NCBI GenBank assembly: GCA_032718475.1
Contig: JAUCBJ010007242.1
Span: 62,001 to 126,000, forward strand
DNA: 64,000 nucleotides
Source: Nemertoderma westbladi
Taxonomy: Eukaryota; Xenacoelomorpha; Nemertodermatida; Nemertodermatidae
Direction of reading: 5' to 3'
Every line of letters starts with the position of its first letter. Position 1 is the first letter of the stretch. Below the pieces are notes generated by a model. The model did no database searches. It had not been told where the DNA came from and saw only the letters and a list, made by a program, of their open reading frames with translations. The position numbers and the translations under genes were made by a program. Shown here piece by piece: positions 1 through 9,761 of the stretch.

Positions 1-2026
1 TATCATCAAGATATCCATCTGTGGTGGTTTTGGTATATACCGTATGATTTAAATCTATTGAGCTAATGATATTTATTTCAGGTTGATCATAATCAGAGGT
101 GCAAATAGCTTTTTTTGATTTAACATTACCTGTAGATGCTAAATGTGTATTATTTATACTATCAAGATCCATAAGATGTTGCAATGCAATTGTATTTCCA
201 TAGCTATTATTTACTGCATAATCTTTTAGCTGTTTTCCATCTATAATTACTGAACAAGGATCTGATAGACTTTGATCAGTAACATTATTCCCCAGCATAT
301 TCGATTTAATTAAGGATTTATCTGCTATTGTTATATTGTTTCCATTTTTAAAATCCAACTTTGAGGTGTCATTAAATAGACCTTCATTGATAATCAACAA
401 ATTGCTGGTATTTGATTGATCATCAATGCTGTCAGTTGGGATATTCTTAGGTATTCCCAATATTCCTTTTGTTAAATTCCTTAATTTTTTGGCTTCTTTT
501 GGTTTATTCTTGGATATTCCTGTTGTTATATTTTTTGATATTCCTGTTAGATTATTCTTTGATGTCCTTGTTGGTTTATTCTTACAAGTTCCTCTTTGTA
601 TTATCTTAATTATTCCTGATGGTTGCTTCAACAATTCTGAAGCTCCTATTGCTTTACTATTCGACATGCATATCCAGGCATTATTGGATGTTCCTGATGG
701 TATATTCTTGGATTTTTTTGTTTCTTTATTCTGTAATATTTGGTGTTGATTATTCTTGGATATTCCTGTTGCTTTGATCTTAGAAGCTGCTGTTTCTGTT
801 ATCATGAATTTTCCATATGGTTTATTCTTGAATACTCCTAGTTGACCATTCTTGAATGTTCCTCTTAGAATTTTCTTGGATGTTCTTGGTGCTTTATTCC
901 TGCATACTCCAGTTTGTACTATTCCCTTTGCTTTATTTTTGCAAGTCCATCTTTCACTAATCTTGATTATCCCTGGTGCTTGCTTCTTGGGTGATGTAGC
1001 TCCTATTGGTTTATTATTTGATATGCATGTTAGGATATTATTGGATATTCCTGTTAGTTTATTCTTGGATCTCACTGCTAGTTTATTTTTGGAAGTTCCT
1101 CTTGGTATTATCTTGAATGTTCTTTGTTTCTTCTTAGATTTTAAGGTCCCTATTGTCATATTTTTGAATAAGTTGACTTTTGATTTATCCTTAGATGATA
1201 TTGTTAGGCTATTATTCAATAGTGCTGCTGTTCGTCTATCATTGTATACATTTCCATATAAAGGCTTTGAAGAATCTCTTGAATAGTCTAGGAATTTATT
1301 ATTAGTGGATTTAACATGCAAATCTATTTTAGATGGAAATGGTTCTAGTACATATTGATCATTTGGTAGCAAAACACTGGAAGTATGTTCAGTAATCTCA
1401 TTCACTTTTGATGCAACAGAATACAATGAATCTGTATCTCTGAAAGGTTGGGGTGTATCCTCAGAAATATTGATGGCATTGTCTATATGATTGTCATATA
1501 GTAATTCTTTATTAAGCTTTGCAATCTCATAATATAGCTTTTTTAGATTATTAATATTATTAGGCTTAAGATTCAAAGTTTCTCTAGTTGTTTCGAATGA
1601 ATGACTAGAATCTGAGTCAACATCATTACCATATTCGTTCATATACTTTTCATCAGCATTAATACTAATCGACTTCTTATTACTTCTTTGTAATGTTAAT
1701 GAATTATTTAATAAAGGTGAAGATGAATCATAATCATGGTCAGAAATGTCTTCTTTCAATATTCTATCTTTAGAATATGCTGTACTTTGGGCTGCAATGG
1801 AACTATGATTTAAATGATTTTCATCTTTATAAATATGTATACTATCTGTGAAGGTCATATCCTCAGCTCCAGTCACTAATAAAACAAGATTATTATAATT
1901 AATTCCAGTTTGAGTAATATGTTCATCTTGAAAATCAGCTGATACCATAGAAGGCAATAATGTTGAGATCGGATATACATCTATTAATTGATCTGCACTA
2001 ATGACTTTCTTAAGACTATCAGCCAT
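1..2026 (-). CDS. Unrecognised Asn/Lys-rich repeat protein, 3' end beyond window
   Basis: An uninterrupted frame of 675 codons runs leftward from the ATG at 2024-2026 to the window edge; I translated all of it and found no stop. The first 290 or so residues are hydrophilic, rich in Asn, Ser, Asp and Ile. About residues 297-530 are strongly basic and built of degenerate 8-residue units close to (T/I)-S-K-N-(K/N)-x-x-G. Inside them a larger block is duplicated: a K-P/A-I-G-A ... G-I-I-K-I ... T-C-K-N-K pattern starts near residue 336 and again near 456. The last part is Asn-rich and less basic. I see no signal peptide or membrane segment. I do not recognise the family. An open frame this long in AT-rich DNA is unlikely by chance, so I take it as real coding sequence, either a host gene or a mobile-element gene. 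The hydrophobic frames on the + strand at 426-1286 are its antisense shadow. Confidence 0.7.
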   Translation of the reverse strand, partial: MADSLKKVISADQLIDVYPISTLLPSMVSADFQDEHITQTGINYNNLVLLVTGAEDMTFTDSIHIYKDENHLNHSSIAAQSTAYSKDRILKEDISDHDYDSSSPLLNNSLTLQRSNKKSISINADEKYMNEYGNDVDSDSSHSFETTRETLNLKPNNINNLKKLYYEIAKLNKELLYDNHIDNAINISEDTPQPFRDTDSLYSVASKVNEITEHTSSVLLPNDQYVLEPFPSKIDLHVKSTNNKFLDYSRDSSKPLYGNVYNDRRTAALLNNSLTISSKDKSKVNLFKNMTIGTLKSKKKQRTFKIIPRGTSKNKLAVRSKNKLTGISNNILTCISNNKPIGATSPKKQAPGIIKISERWTCKNKAKGIVQTGVCRNKAPRTSKKILRGTFKNGQLGVFKNKPYGKFMITETAASKIKATGISKNNQHQILQNKETKKSKNIPSGTSNNAWICMSNSKAIGASELLKQPSGIIKIIQRGTCKNKPTRTSKNNLTGISKNITTGISKNKPKEAKKLRNLTKGILGIPKNIPTDSIDDQSNTSNLLIINEGLFNDTSKLDFKNGNNITIADKSLIKSNMLGNNVTDQSLSDPCSVIIDGKQLKDYAVNNSYGNTIALQHLMDLDSINNTHLASTGNVKSKKAICTSDYDQPEINIISSIDLNHTVYTKTTTDGYLDD

Positions 2027-2740
2027 TTTTGGAAACTATATTTCCCAATAGTCGTATATATATATGACATAATAAATATTCATATTTCTATATCGTTGGC
2101 ATTTTCATAATGATCTATATTTTCAATAAACCAGATTAACCACCAGGTCTTTGAGTCATCATATATGAAATCAAACTAACTCTATATTAATTGCAGCTTT
2201 TTGTTTAATATTGTTATCCAAGATACATCCCATTTGTACTAGTAGTAATAGTAATATATATATATAATAATTAATAATGGAAGTGGCACAATTAGAATAT
2301 TCTATTTGGCCAAACATTATGAATAATTTTATTAACAATATGAATTATATAATAATATAATATATACTATATAAATATATTGTATATGCATAAAATTCCA
2401 CCACTGATAATATGCATTTATTTATTCCAAATATAATAGCATATATGTAAGATACTATAAAAAGATACTAAAAATATACTTACTCAAAATTTAATCTAAA
2501 TAAATTATTGCACAAATTTAAATTAGCTTAAAAATATATAGATTATAATCATTAAAATTATTCATATAATAGAATACTATACAACATTCTAATAATAAGA
2601 AAATTAAATTATATAAAATATACATTATGCATGAAATTTAGATATGTAAAAAGAAGTAAATATTGATGAATATGAATGAAATAAAAGGGAAAGGTGGAAT
2701 AATAGGGAATATGAAATTATCTCTCTATCGGTCTATAGCA
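2027..2740. other. AT-rich sequence upstream of the repeat-protein gene
   Basis: No gene seen. Very AT-rich sequence with many TATATA runs, for example around 2055-2065 and 2255-2270. It would contain the promoter of the leftward gene, but no single TATA box can be singled out. Confidence 0.5.
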
Positions 2741-3132
2741 GGAGGACCTCACTGAGGTGAGGTCGGATTTAGCAGGGAGGGTTCCTAGAACAGTTGTGGC
2801 ACTGACATGCACAATGGCCACCAATAGTGTTTAAACAGGAGAGATGTTGCCCTTGGTTCCTCCATCTTCGAAGCGATCCGGGGACTGTTCTCCAGTAGGA
2901 TCTTTGTACCTTCACTGGCAATGGGGCTGAGTGTCTCGAAAGCGATGGTGCAAAGTTATGATGGTGCTTCAGGTCAGAGTATTTGATTGCCTATATATTT
3001 TCAGCGATGGAAGCAAGCTGCAGCTCCAGCAGAGATTGAACTTGTTGGGAGGTGGGATGGTGCCAGGGTGTCATGGCAGGTGAAATCCCAATCTAGTGGT
3101 TTACCAGTAAACCAAGGTGTAATGACCTCCAT
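2741..3132 (-). pseudogene. Degenerate C-terminal fragment of a retroelement polyprotein
   Basis: Reading leftward from 3131, one frame gives E-V-I-T-P-W-x5-P-L-D-W-D-F-T-C-H-D-T-L-A-P-S-H-L followed by S-I-S-A-G-A-A-A. After a short frameshifted stretch (K-Y-S-D-L-K-H-H-H-N-F-A-P) the original frame resumes with A-F-E-T-L-S-P-I-A-S-E-G-T. This order (PLxWD...D T x APSHL, AGAAA, KY..L...FxP, AFETLGP) is one I know from the C-terminus of reverse-transcriptase proteins common in invertebrate genomes. Several stops and at least two frame changes show it is dead. No reverse-transcriptase core is visible beside it. Assignment is from family memory, not a search. Confidence 0.6.
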
Positions 3133-3776
3133 TTTAATCTAGTTATTTTAATCAATTGCAGTTCATAAGATTATTGCAGTATTTCTGTTGATGTATGAAG
3201 TGTACCGTACCTCCTGATGAAATTAAAAAGGAAACATAAGAGTATTATCTCAACTGCAACAATAAACCAAGGTACTTTCACTTATTCTGGGTAGCAACAC
3301 TTTTTCACACCGTCAATTAATTATTTAATAAAGTGATACAATATGTTATACACTATCAGTTTAAACATCATACTGAAAGTAGTAGCTTAACACATAAAAT
3401 ATAGAATAAAAATACTTAACAAATGGAAAATAAGAAGAAAATATAATAAATAATAATAATAAATAGCACTATATCCAATGGGCAAGAAAACAAAGACCAG
3501 TGTAGATTGGTTTTGTTCTTAGCTTCATAGACTAGTTAAAATAAAAGGCTAATTTATATTTATGTTATTTTCTTAATCCAACAGAAATAAAGTAAGAAAT
3601 ATATATATATATAACCCTCTACATTACACAATATTATGAAAAAAAATACATAATAAATATGAATAGTGATTATTAATATTTTTTACTTAAGTAATTCATT
3701 TAAGGTGAATAAATGCCAAATAATCTGGCTCATTATTTTGATTCTTTAAAATATAATTATAATGCTCCATCACCAT
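3133..3776. other. Intergenic AT-rich sequence
   Basis: No gene or strong structure seen; short TA-repeat near 3600-3612. Confidence 0.5.
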
Positions 3777-4075
3777 CCAAGTACCAGTAGTGGTTAAATC
3801 CATTTCATTGAATTCATATATCTCCTAATGTTATGGGTTTGATCCCTGTATATGGGGTTTGGGCAGTTTTTTTTTGGCAACAAGTTTCAAAGGGACTAGC
3901 CATGGTACATCCATGTCTTGCATCCTTAAATGGTAGATAAATTAGAACTGAAGTTTCCACAGCAGATTATATTTCTGGGAGGACTGCACTGGAAATAAGT
4001 CATCAGACTTTGAGTGTAATCCCTGCCCTAACGGCTGAAGAAAACTTTTACTTAACTTTTACTTTACTTTCACAA
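3777..4075 (+). repeat. tRNA-derived SINE-like repeat
   Basis: The left part resembles a tRNA promoter: a box-A-like TAGTGGTTAAAT at about 3787 and, some 45 bases on, a box-B-like GGGTTTGATCCC at about 3835. An unrelated body follows and the right end is a reiterated CTTAACTTTTACTTTACTTT tail near 4050-4070. A pol-III SINE fits this layout. It will not fold as a working tRNA. Ends are approximate and the family is not identified. Confidence 0.5.
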
Positions 4076-4811
4076 TGGTTCATTGACTATTGAATAACTC
4101 CCTGCCACAGCTAAGTGTGCCAATATTATGCAGCATTTATCAAAATAATGAGTTCAGAACCTGAACCACTAGAACTCTAGTATAAGCACTATGCAGATAT
4201 GTTACTTTTCATAAAGCAGTTATTATAGTTTTCTCTGTTGACTTGGTATTCATGTCATTCCCCATAATTTCATAATTTATGATCATATATTATATATATA
4301 TAATATACAAACGGGGTTCATACATTTGCCACTGGACATACAAATATGAATGTGAAAGCTGTCAGTACAAGAAGCACCATTATCATTCCATCTATGAAAA
4401 CAAGTCATGAAAACATGAAACAATGAAAACATTGAAAACAATGAAAAGTTATGAAAACAAACATGTCATTTATATCTCTCTAAGTCATCACAGATGATGT
4501 ATAGTGTCCAGAAAACAGAATTCTAATTCAGCATATCACGAGGTGCTCAGCACCAAGCACCAGTCAATGCAGGAATGCCTGTGTATTGGGAGATATCCGT
4601 CACTGACTACAATTTGCCTCCTACTATACTGTCTCCAAGGTGGCCATAGATCCTGACGAGGACTGGCAAGGATATAAATATTCATGTTAATTGTGGTATG
4701 GTGGAGGTTGGATTCACAATTTGTTTTAATATAATGGAGATGATAGATAAGAGGCTATTGCCATTATTGTTTTCTTCCAATGCAATCAAGATCAGCATAA
4801 TATTTTGTACT
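4076..4811. other. Intergenic sequence with short ATGAAAAC reiteration
   Basis: No gene seen. Around 4395-4460 the word ATGAAAAC or close variants recurs several times. A TA-rich stretch lies at about 4290-4305. Confidence 0.45.
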
Positions 4812-4869
4812 TAGTTTGCTATTATAAGAATTTATCAAACATGGATTTCACAGATCAACAGATTTTCTT
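4812..4869. repeat. Left copy of direct repeat flanking the LINE tail
   Basis: Shares TAGTTTGCTATTA and, after a short variable spot, TTTATCAAACATGGATTTCA and TTTTCTT with 5170-5231. The copies differ by a short indel and a few substitutions, consistent with an old target-site duplication. Confidence 0.65.
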
Positions 4870-5169
4870 GATTCATGGCGCATGGGCACTGAAGGAGAAT
4901 TAAAGACGAGGTCATACCAGATCTACTTTTCTGGCAACCAACAATGGAAAGCATAGCCATGACGATTGGCTATAACATATATAGACCAACTTTAAAGGAA
5001 TACTGAACTTGAGAGAAACGAAATTGCGACAACTATGGAGAATAATCAGGAAGTCTGGAATGATCTCATTCCCACTCTCCGAGTTCGCTCGACCTAGTAG
5101 TAGTTGGAGAATCGGGAAGCCTGGAAGGATCTCAATTCCACTCTCCGAGTTCGCTCAAACTAGTAGTAG
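4870..5169 (+). mobile_element. LINE 3'-terminal fragment
   Basis: This 300-bp piece matches the 3' end of the LINE at 34461-35486 (opposite strand) and the units of the array at 32664-33006. Shared words include AACTTGAGAGAAACGAAATT, GAGAATCGGGAAGCCT and the terminal GTAGTAGT microsatellite. The terminal segment is present as two tandem copies, starting near 5030 and 5105. In the LINE this stretch would encode the last residues of the polyprotein. It is truncated at the 5' side and noncoding here. It sits exactly between two long direct repeats (4812-4869 and 5170-5231), so it looks like an insertion with a target-site duplication. Confidence 0.7.
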
Positions 5170-5231
5170 TAGTTTGCTATTAATTAAAAGAGTTTATCAA
5201 ACATGGATTTCACAAATCAACAGCTTTTCTT
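5170..5231. repeat. Right copy of direct repeat flanking the LINE tail
   Basis: Partner of 4812-4869; see that entry. It begins directly after the LINE's terminal GTAGTAGT tract. Confidence 0.65.
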
Positions 5232-5423
5232 ATATTATAAATAGTTGTCCCTTTATCGCAGATTTCTAGTTATTCAGCATCATATGCATATTTCAAACCA
5301 TAACTTCATAAATTATATTTACTTCTTCTACCATTCTAGTTGCCAACTGGCTGACTGGCCAATCCAATTTAGATGATGCTCTGATTTCTCAGTAGCCCAT
5401 ATAGCACCAGCTCTGTGGTGTAA

Positions 5424-5446
5424 GGGGGGGGGGGGGGGGGGGGGGG
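5424..5446. repeat. Poly-G tract, 23 bases
   Basis: Uninterrupted run of 23 G. One of nine G or C runs of 19 bases or more in the window. Confidence 0.95.
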
Positions 5447-7808
5447 CTGTTCCAATATGCAGGATGATTACACTGTCATAAGAGTTGGACACCAGTTCAC
5501 AGTTTCCATCTCTCCTTTGTCAAACAAAAATGCTATCATATTCCTCTATAATGTGAAAGATTACCAGCCATAGAGGAAATGCTAGCATGCATTTTACTTC
5601 AGCATCATGATGAAGTCAATGGCCTTGTTATCCACTCCACAACCAGTGTACCATAGTTGTGCAATATCCTCCTAGTACATCTGTACGTTAGTACCAGTAG
5701 AGCAGTAATATATGCCTTCTTTCTACTCATTCCAACAATATCTGATAATTCCACAATAAAATAAGCAGCAATATTACAGAGAAATATGAATAGGCTATCA
5801 ACATAATGTTCTTATAATTCAGTGTACTGATGCAGTACCGGTACTGACCTATACAGATGTCATTTAGGCCCATATAGTGGAATTGTAGGCTACATAATTT
5901 ACACTCAGGACTGTTGTACTACTGTACTAGAGGAAAGACTGTTTTATCTGACAATAAGGTGTGGGGTGCCAGCATAGGCACCACCGGTATTATAGCAAAT
6001 TTTTTTATCCATATCCTCCACTGAAGTAGGCCTACAACAGTAGGCCTACAACAGTACTCTGTAATACTAGCAGAAATCTGATTCTGGATAAGGTAGGCCT
6101 AGCAACTGCAGTAACTGCTGAACTGTTATACTACTGCACTAAGCCTAGTTTGATGTGGCAAGGTACTGGTTTTACTTTTCAACGTATGCCGTACAGCCGT
6201 ATGTACGTATCCATGTATATGCATATGTATCCAGGTATCATCTATACATTGCATTGAGCGATTTCACATAAGCGTAGGTGAATACTGCTTCCTGATTGGT
6301 CCAGATGAGATACGAGAGAAATGTCATGCAAAACGCTTATGCATCAGCACAGAGCCCTATGCACCATGGGACCGGTAGGCCTACAGTACATACGCAGTTT
6401 AATATGCTAAAAAGCCGAAACAACTGGAAACACATCACAGATACGATTTGGAATACTATTCCCCAGTGGAAGTGGCGTTGCGTAGGGTGGGTGGGGGTGG
6501 TGGTGGGGGCGAGTCGTCCCGGGCGCGCACAGGCCAGAGGGGGGCGAAAAATAAGCCGGAGCCAAGCTTTTAACACTGTACTGTATGTAATTTATTATGT
6601 GTTGTAACCCCTTTTGTTGACCGCACGAAAAATATGTTATTACCAACGATTGTCAGATTGTATATGGATACTCTACTGTATCACATCAACTCAACATCTT
6701 CGCCGAATTATTGCCTTCTGTTACTACTGTAGTTTCTTCCACTCTCTTTCAAATGTATAAATAGTCCTAATAGTTGCCTCTTTCGGAATGGGCAGTGTAT
6801 CACGTAGGGCTTGGAACAACAATGCTATTAACTACCGTTATTTATATCTAGAGCCCATGTCATAAATATTCATTCCAGAAAAAATATATATTTAATTTAA
6901 TAATTCAATTTAATAATGAAACGAATGGGAGCGGCAGCCAATGTCGTAAATATTCCTTCAAGAACATGTATTTATTTAACATGGGGCGTATGCAGTTCAT
7001 TAATGACACAGACAAGGAGACACATACTGTAGTAAATTTAAGGTGAGTTGATTCAATTGGATGTCTGACTCGACGGCTGCGGCTGGGAGTATCCCAGTGA
7101 GCGTATACAATACAATAAGGCTTCCCTTAATAATAGTAATACAATGTAATATATTCTTTATACTGTAGTATTATTTTTCCGTGGCTTGCGTTATGGGCGA
7201 ATAATTACTCAGTTATATTTAGTATTGTAAGTGCGTTGTTAATAATATTCCTTATAATTGTATATCTTTGCGGCTAATATCTTTTACTACTTTAATTACT
7301 TAGTTAATTATTTAACCTATTTTTAATTGATTTATTTGGCTATTTTAATTTCTAAATAATAAAATATCTACAGTATATATAAAATAATTATTTAAAATAA
7401 TTATTTTTCCTTGTCTGTGTGCACTTTTATTTATATGTTCTACATTCTGCAGCACAGCATTATATTTATCATATCTACCTTTTATTGTCGGCAAGTCCGA
7501 ATTCAATTAAATTAAGAATTATTTGTTTACTTTATTTGTTTTTTGAATTATTAACAAAACTTCCTGCAGGTTGTGCGTTATATTTCACCTGGAAACTGCT
7601 AGAAACACCCAGTGTAAATATGGGAAATCTGAAAAGTCTGATTATGATTATTTATGATTATTATGACAATGATTAGCACAAAAAGACTTAAGACAAATAA
7701 GACAAAAGAGGACAACAAGACATCACACAAATACAGACAGTGTTCGCGCTTTTAGACCTTTAACAGTTTAACCTGCTAATTTATATGTCTATTAATACCT
7801 GACAGCCC
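5447..7808. other. Intergenic region with palindromic word clusters
   Basis: No gene recognised. 5820-6200 is dense in TAGGCCTAC and GTACTG/CAGTAC words, including a tandem GTAGGCCTACAACA pair at about 6029-6053. 6478-6560 is a short GC-rich island. 6850-7440 is plain AT-rich sequence. Confidence 0.45.
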
Positions 7809-7935
7809 AATACAGATGAACACAGCCGAAGCCAGTCTAGCGCGGCGAATGACCCACCGGAGGTGGGAGACTGGATTCGATAACAGTGAGAGCCGTAGTA
7901 CACTTTGTATCATTCAATTGATCTTTACTATATAA
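7809..7935 (+). repeat. Possible tRNA-like SINE head
   Basis: TCTAGCGCGGCGAATG followed some 30 bases later by CTGGATTCGATAA resembles degenerate box A and box B of a tRNA gene, with a short GC-rich stem (CCACC/GGTGG) between them. Not a canonical tRNA. Weak call. Confidence 0.3.
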
Positions 7936-8200
7936 TCTCCAAAAATTATGCTTATTTTCAGTTAAATACTAACAGTTCCTTTCAGGTGCTGCGCTCTAAA
8001 TACTACACAGAGATATGACTTATACTAATTACAACGGGTGGGCATGAGATAACGCAAATGTTTACATACTTTAGGGATGTATTTATTGAACATTCACACT
8101 CAAACACGGACAGACAATAGTACTGAAACACTCTAATTTGCCAACAGCCACCAATTTTACTTGCGTATAGGGAGAACTTAGCTCACGTACGTTGGGGACT

Positions 8201-8290
8201 ATAATAATAATAATAATAATGATGCATTTGTATAGCGCCGAATTTACAACAATAGAAGTATGCTAAGGCGCTTACGTCACAAGCAATATA
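8201..8290 (+). repeat. (ATA)n-linked repeat with inverted GCGCC/GGCGC ends
   Basis: Twenty bases of ATA repeat are followed by GATGCATTTGTATAGCGCCG and, about 35 bases later, AAGGCGCTTACG. This short module (AATAAT, GCATTTGTATAGCGCC, then GGCGCTTA) is a layout I have seen often in invertebrate genomes. Noncoding. Confidence 0.45.
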
Positions 8291-9480
8291 ACATTAAAAC
8301 TAGCAGTGCAAGTAGTACAGAAATTAAAAATTATAGTCGTCACTAACGATAAAACGTGCAGTTCGAAATGACTAAAAGTTATTACAATCGTTAAAAAGTG
8401 GAACATACAGTACAAATTGATATATATACTCGCCGTAAATGAAACGTACAGTAAAAAATATGTAATAAAAAAATTAATTAGCATAGTTAAAAAGTGTAGT
8501 TGACGGACGTACTGAAACAATAAAAACGAGCGATGGGGTAATAAAATGAACAGAAACACTAAAAAACGCATGAAGAACAAATTAAAAGAAGTTTACAGTT
8601 TTTGGAGAGTTGATTGAATATCTAGAGTTGGAATAAAATAATTAGAGAGTTCATGTTTTGGAGTTTAATTATATGAAACAGTATCAACTCATACAAACCA
8701 CTGTTATTTGAGCTAGGCAATTGTGATTAGTATTCCCCTCCGTTTACCTCAATAAATCATGAAAACCAAGCGATCTACCGGTTATTCGTAAGTATTCTCC
8801 AACTATTCATGAATCCATATGTTACAAATTACAACAGAATATAACAGCATAAATCAGTATAAAAATGCGGTGTTGCGGCAATATCAGACAATCAGTATGT
8901 GTTGCAGTGAATCGGTACACAATACTGCAAAGTTGGAAGTATGAAAATGTATGAAAGTATATGCAAAAGTATATGAAAGTGTAATAGATTTGCGTTCTGT
9001 ATCTTTCTAGCCACTGGTGTTTCTGGGCGCAAAGTCAGGAAGTGTATAAACACTCACACACTGAAGGGCTGCAAGAATATTCTTGCCTCAAGTAGTCCGC
9101 AAAGCATGAATCACATCGAACGCAGTAGAACGTATGGAACATGCAATAACTCCCAACCAGGGACCAGTTACCATGCCATCAACCCGTAACCAATGGATCC
9201 GATAATTCAGGCTATGGGCCATGGGGTGACGTTGGGAGGAAAGTATATTGATTGGATGGTGACTAACAGCGAAGGATGTAAACAAAGGGAATAGTATCAA
9301 ATGACTGGTGATATTGTAATCTGAGTTTCTGTGGGAATGTACGGGAAAGTGTTATACTTAGAATAAACGCTGTAGGGAGTAAGTTTACATTAGTTCATAA
9401 AATACAAAGTTCTTAAGAGTTTTCCAAGGGTTTAGAGTAAGCATCGCATTGTGTAAAATGGGGACATTTTGGCCACAAAA
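8291..9480. other. Intergenic AT-rich sequence
   Basis: No gene recognised. Short open frames here have no recognisable protein features. Confidence 0.4.
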
Positions 9481-9604
9481 GCTTTAACAGACAGGACAAC
9501 AAGACATCACACAAATACAGACAGTCAGACAGGACGACAAGTCATCACACAAATACAGACAAGACAACAAGACATCAAACAAATACCGACAGTCAGACAG
9601 GACA
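9481..9604 (+). repeat. Short tandem repeat of CATCACACAAATACAGACA type
   Basis: Three adjacent copies of a unit built on GACAACAAGACATCA(C/A)ACAAATAC(A/C)GACAGTCAGACAG. A single separate copy lies at about 7704-7742. Noncoding. Confidence 0.7.
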
Positions 9605-9761
9605 AATTATTATCAATTAAAAAGTTAAATTTGAGAAGAGTATGTAGTATTAAAATATAATATTCTACTATAATAGAAGAGTAGTATTAATCGAATCCAA
9701 TAAAGTAATTATTGGATTCGAACTCCCATTTTCTTCATCACATCCGGTTCCGATTCCGATA

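Noticed and set aside
426-1286. Hydrophobic reading frames on the + strand resembling a membrane protein
   Set aside because: They are the antisense of the Lys-rich repeat region of the minus-strand gene: Lys and Asn codons read backwards give Phe, Leu and Ile.
3777-4075. tRNA gene
   Set aside because: Box-like sequences are present but acceptor and anticodon stems do not pair; better explained as a SINE.
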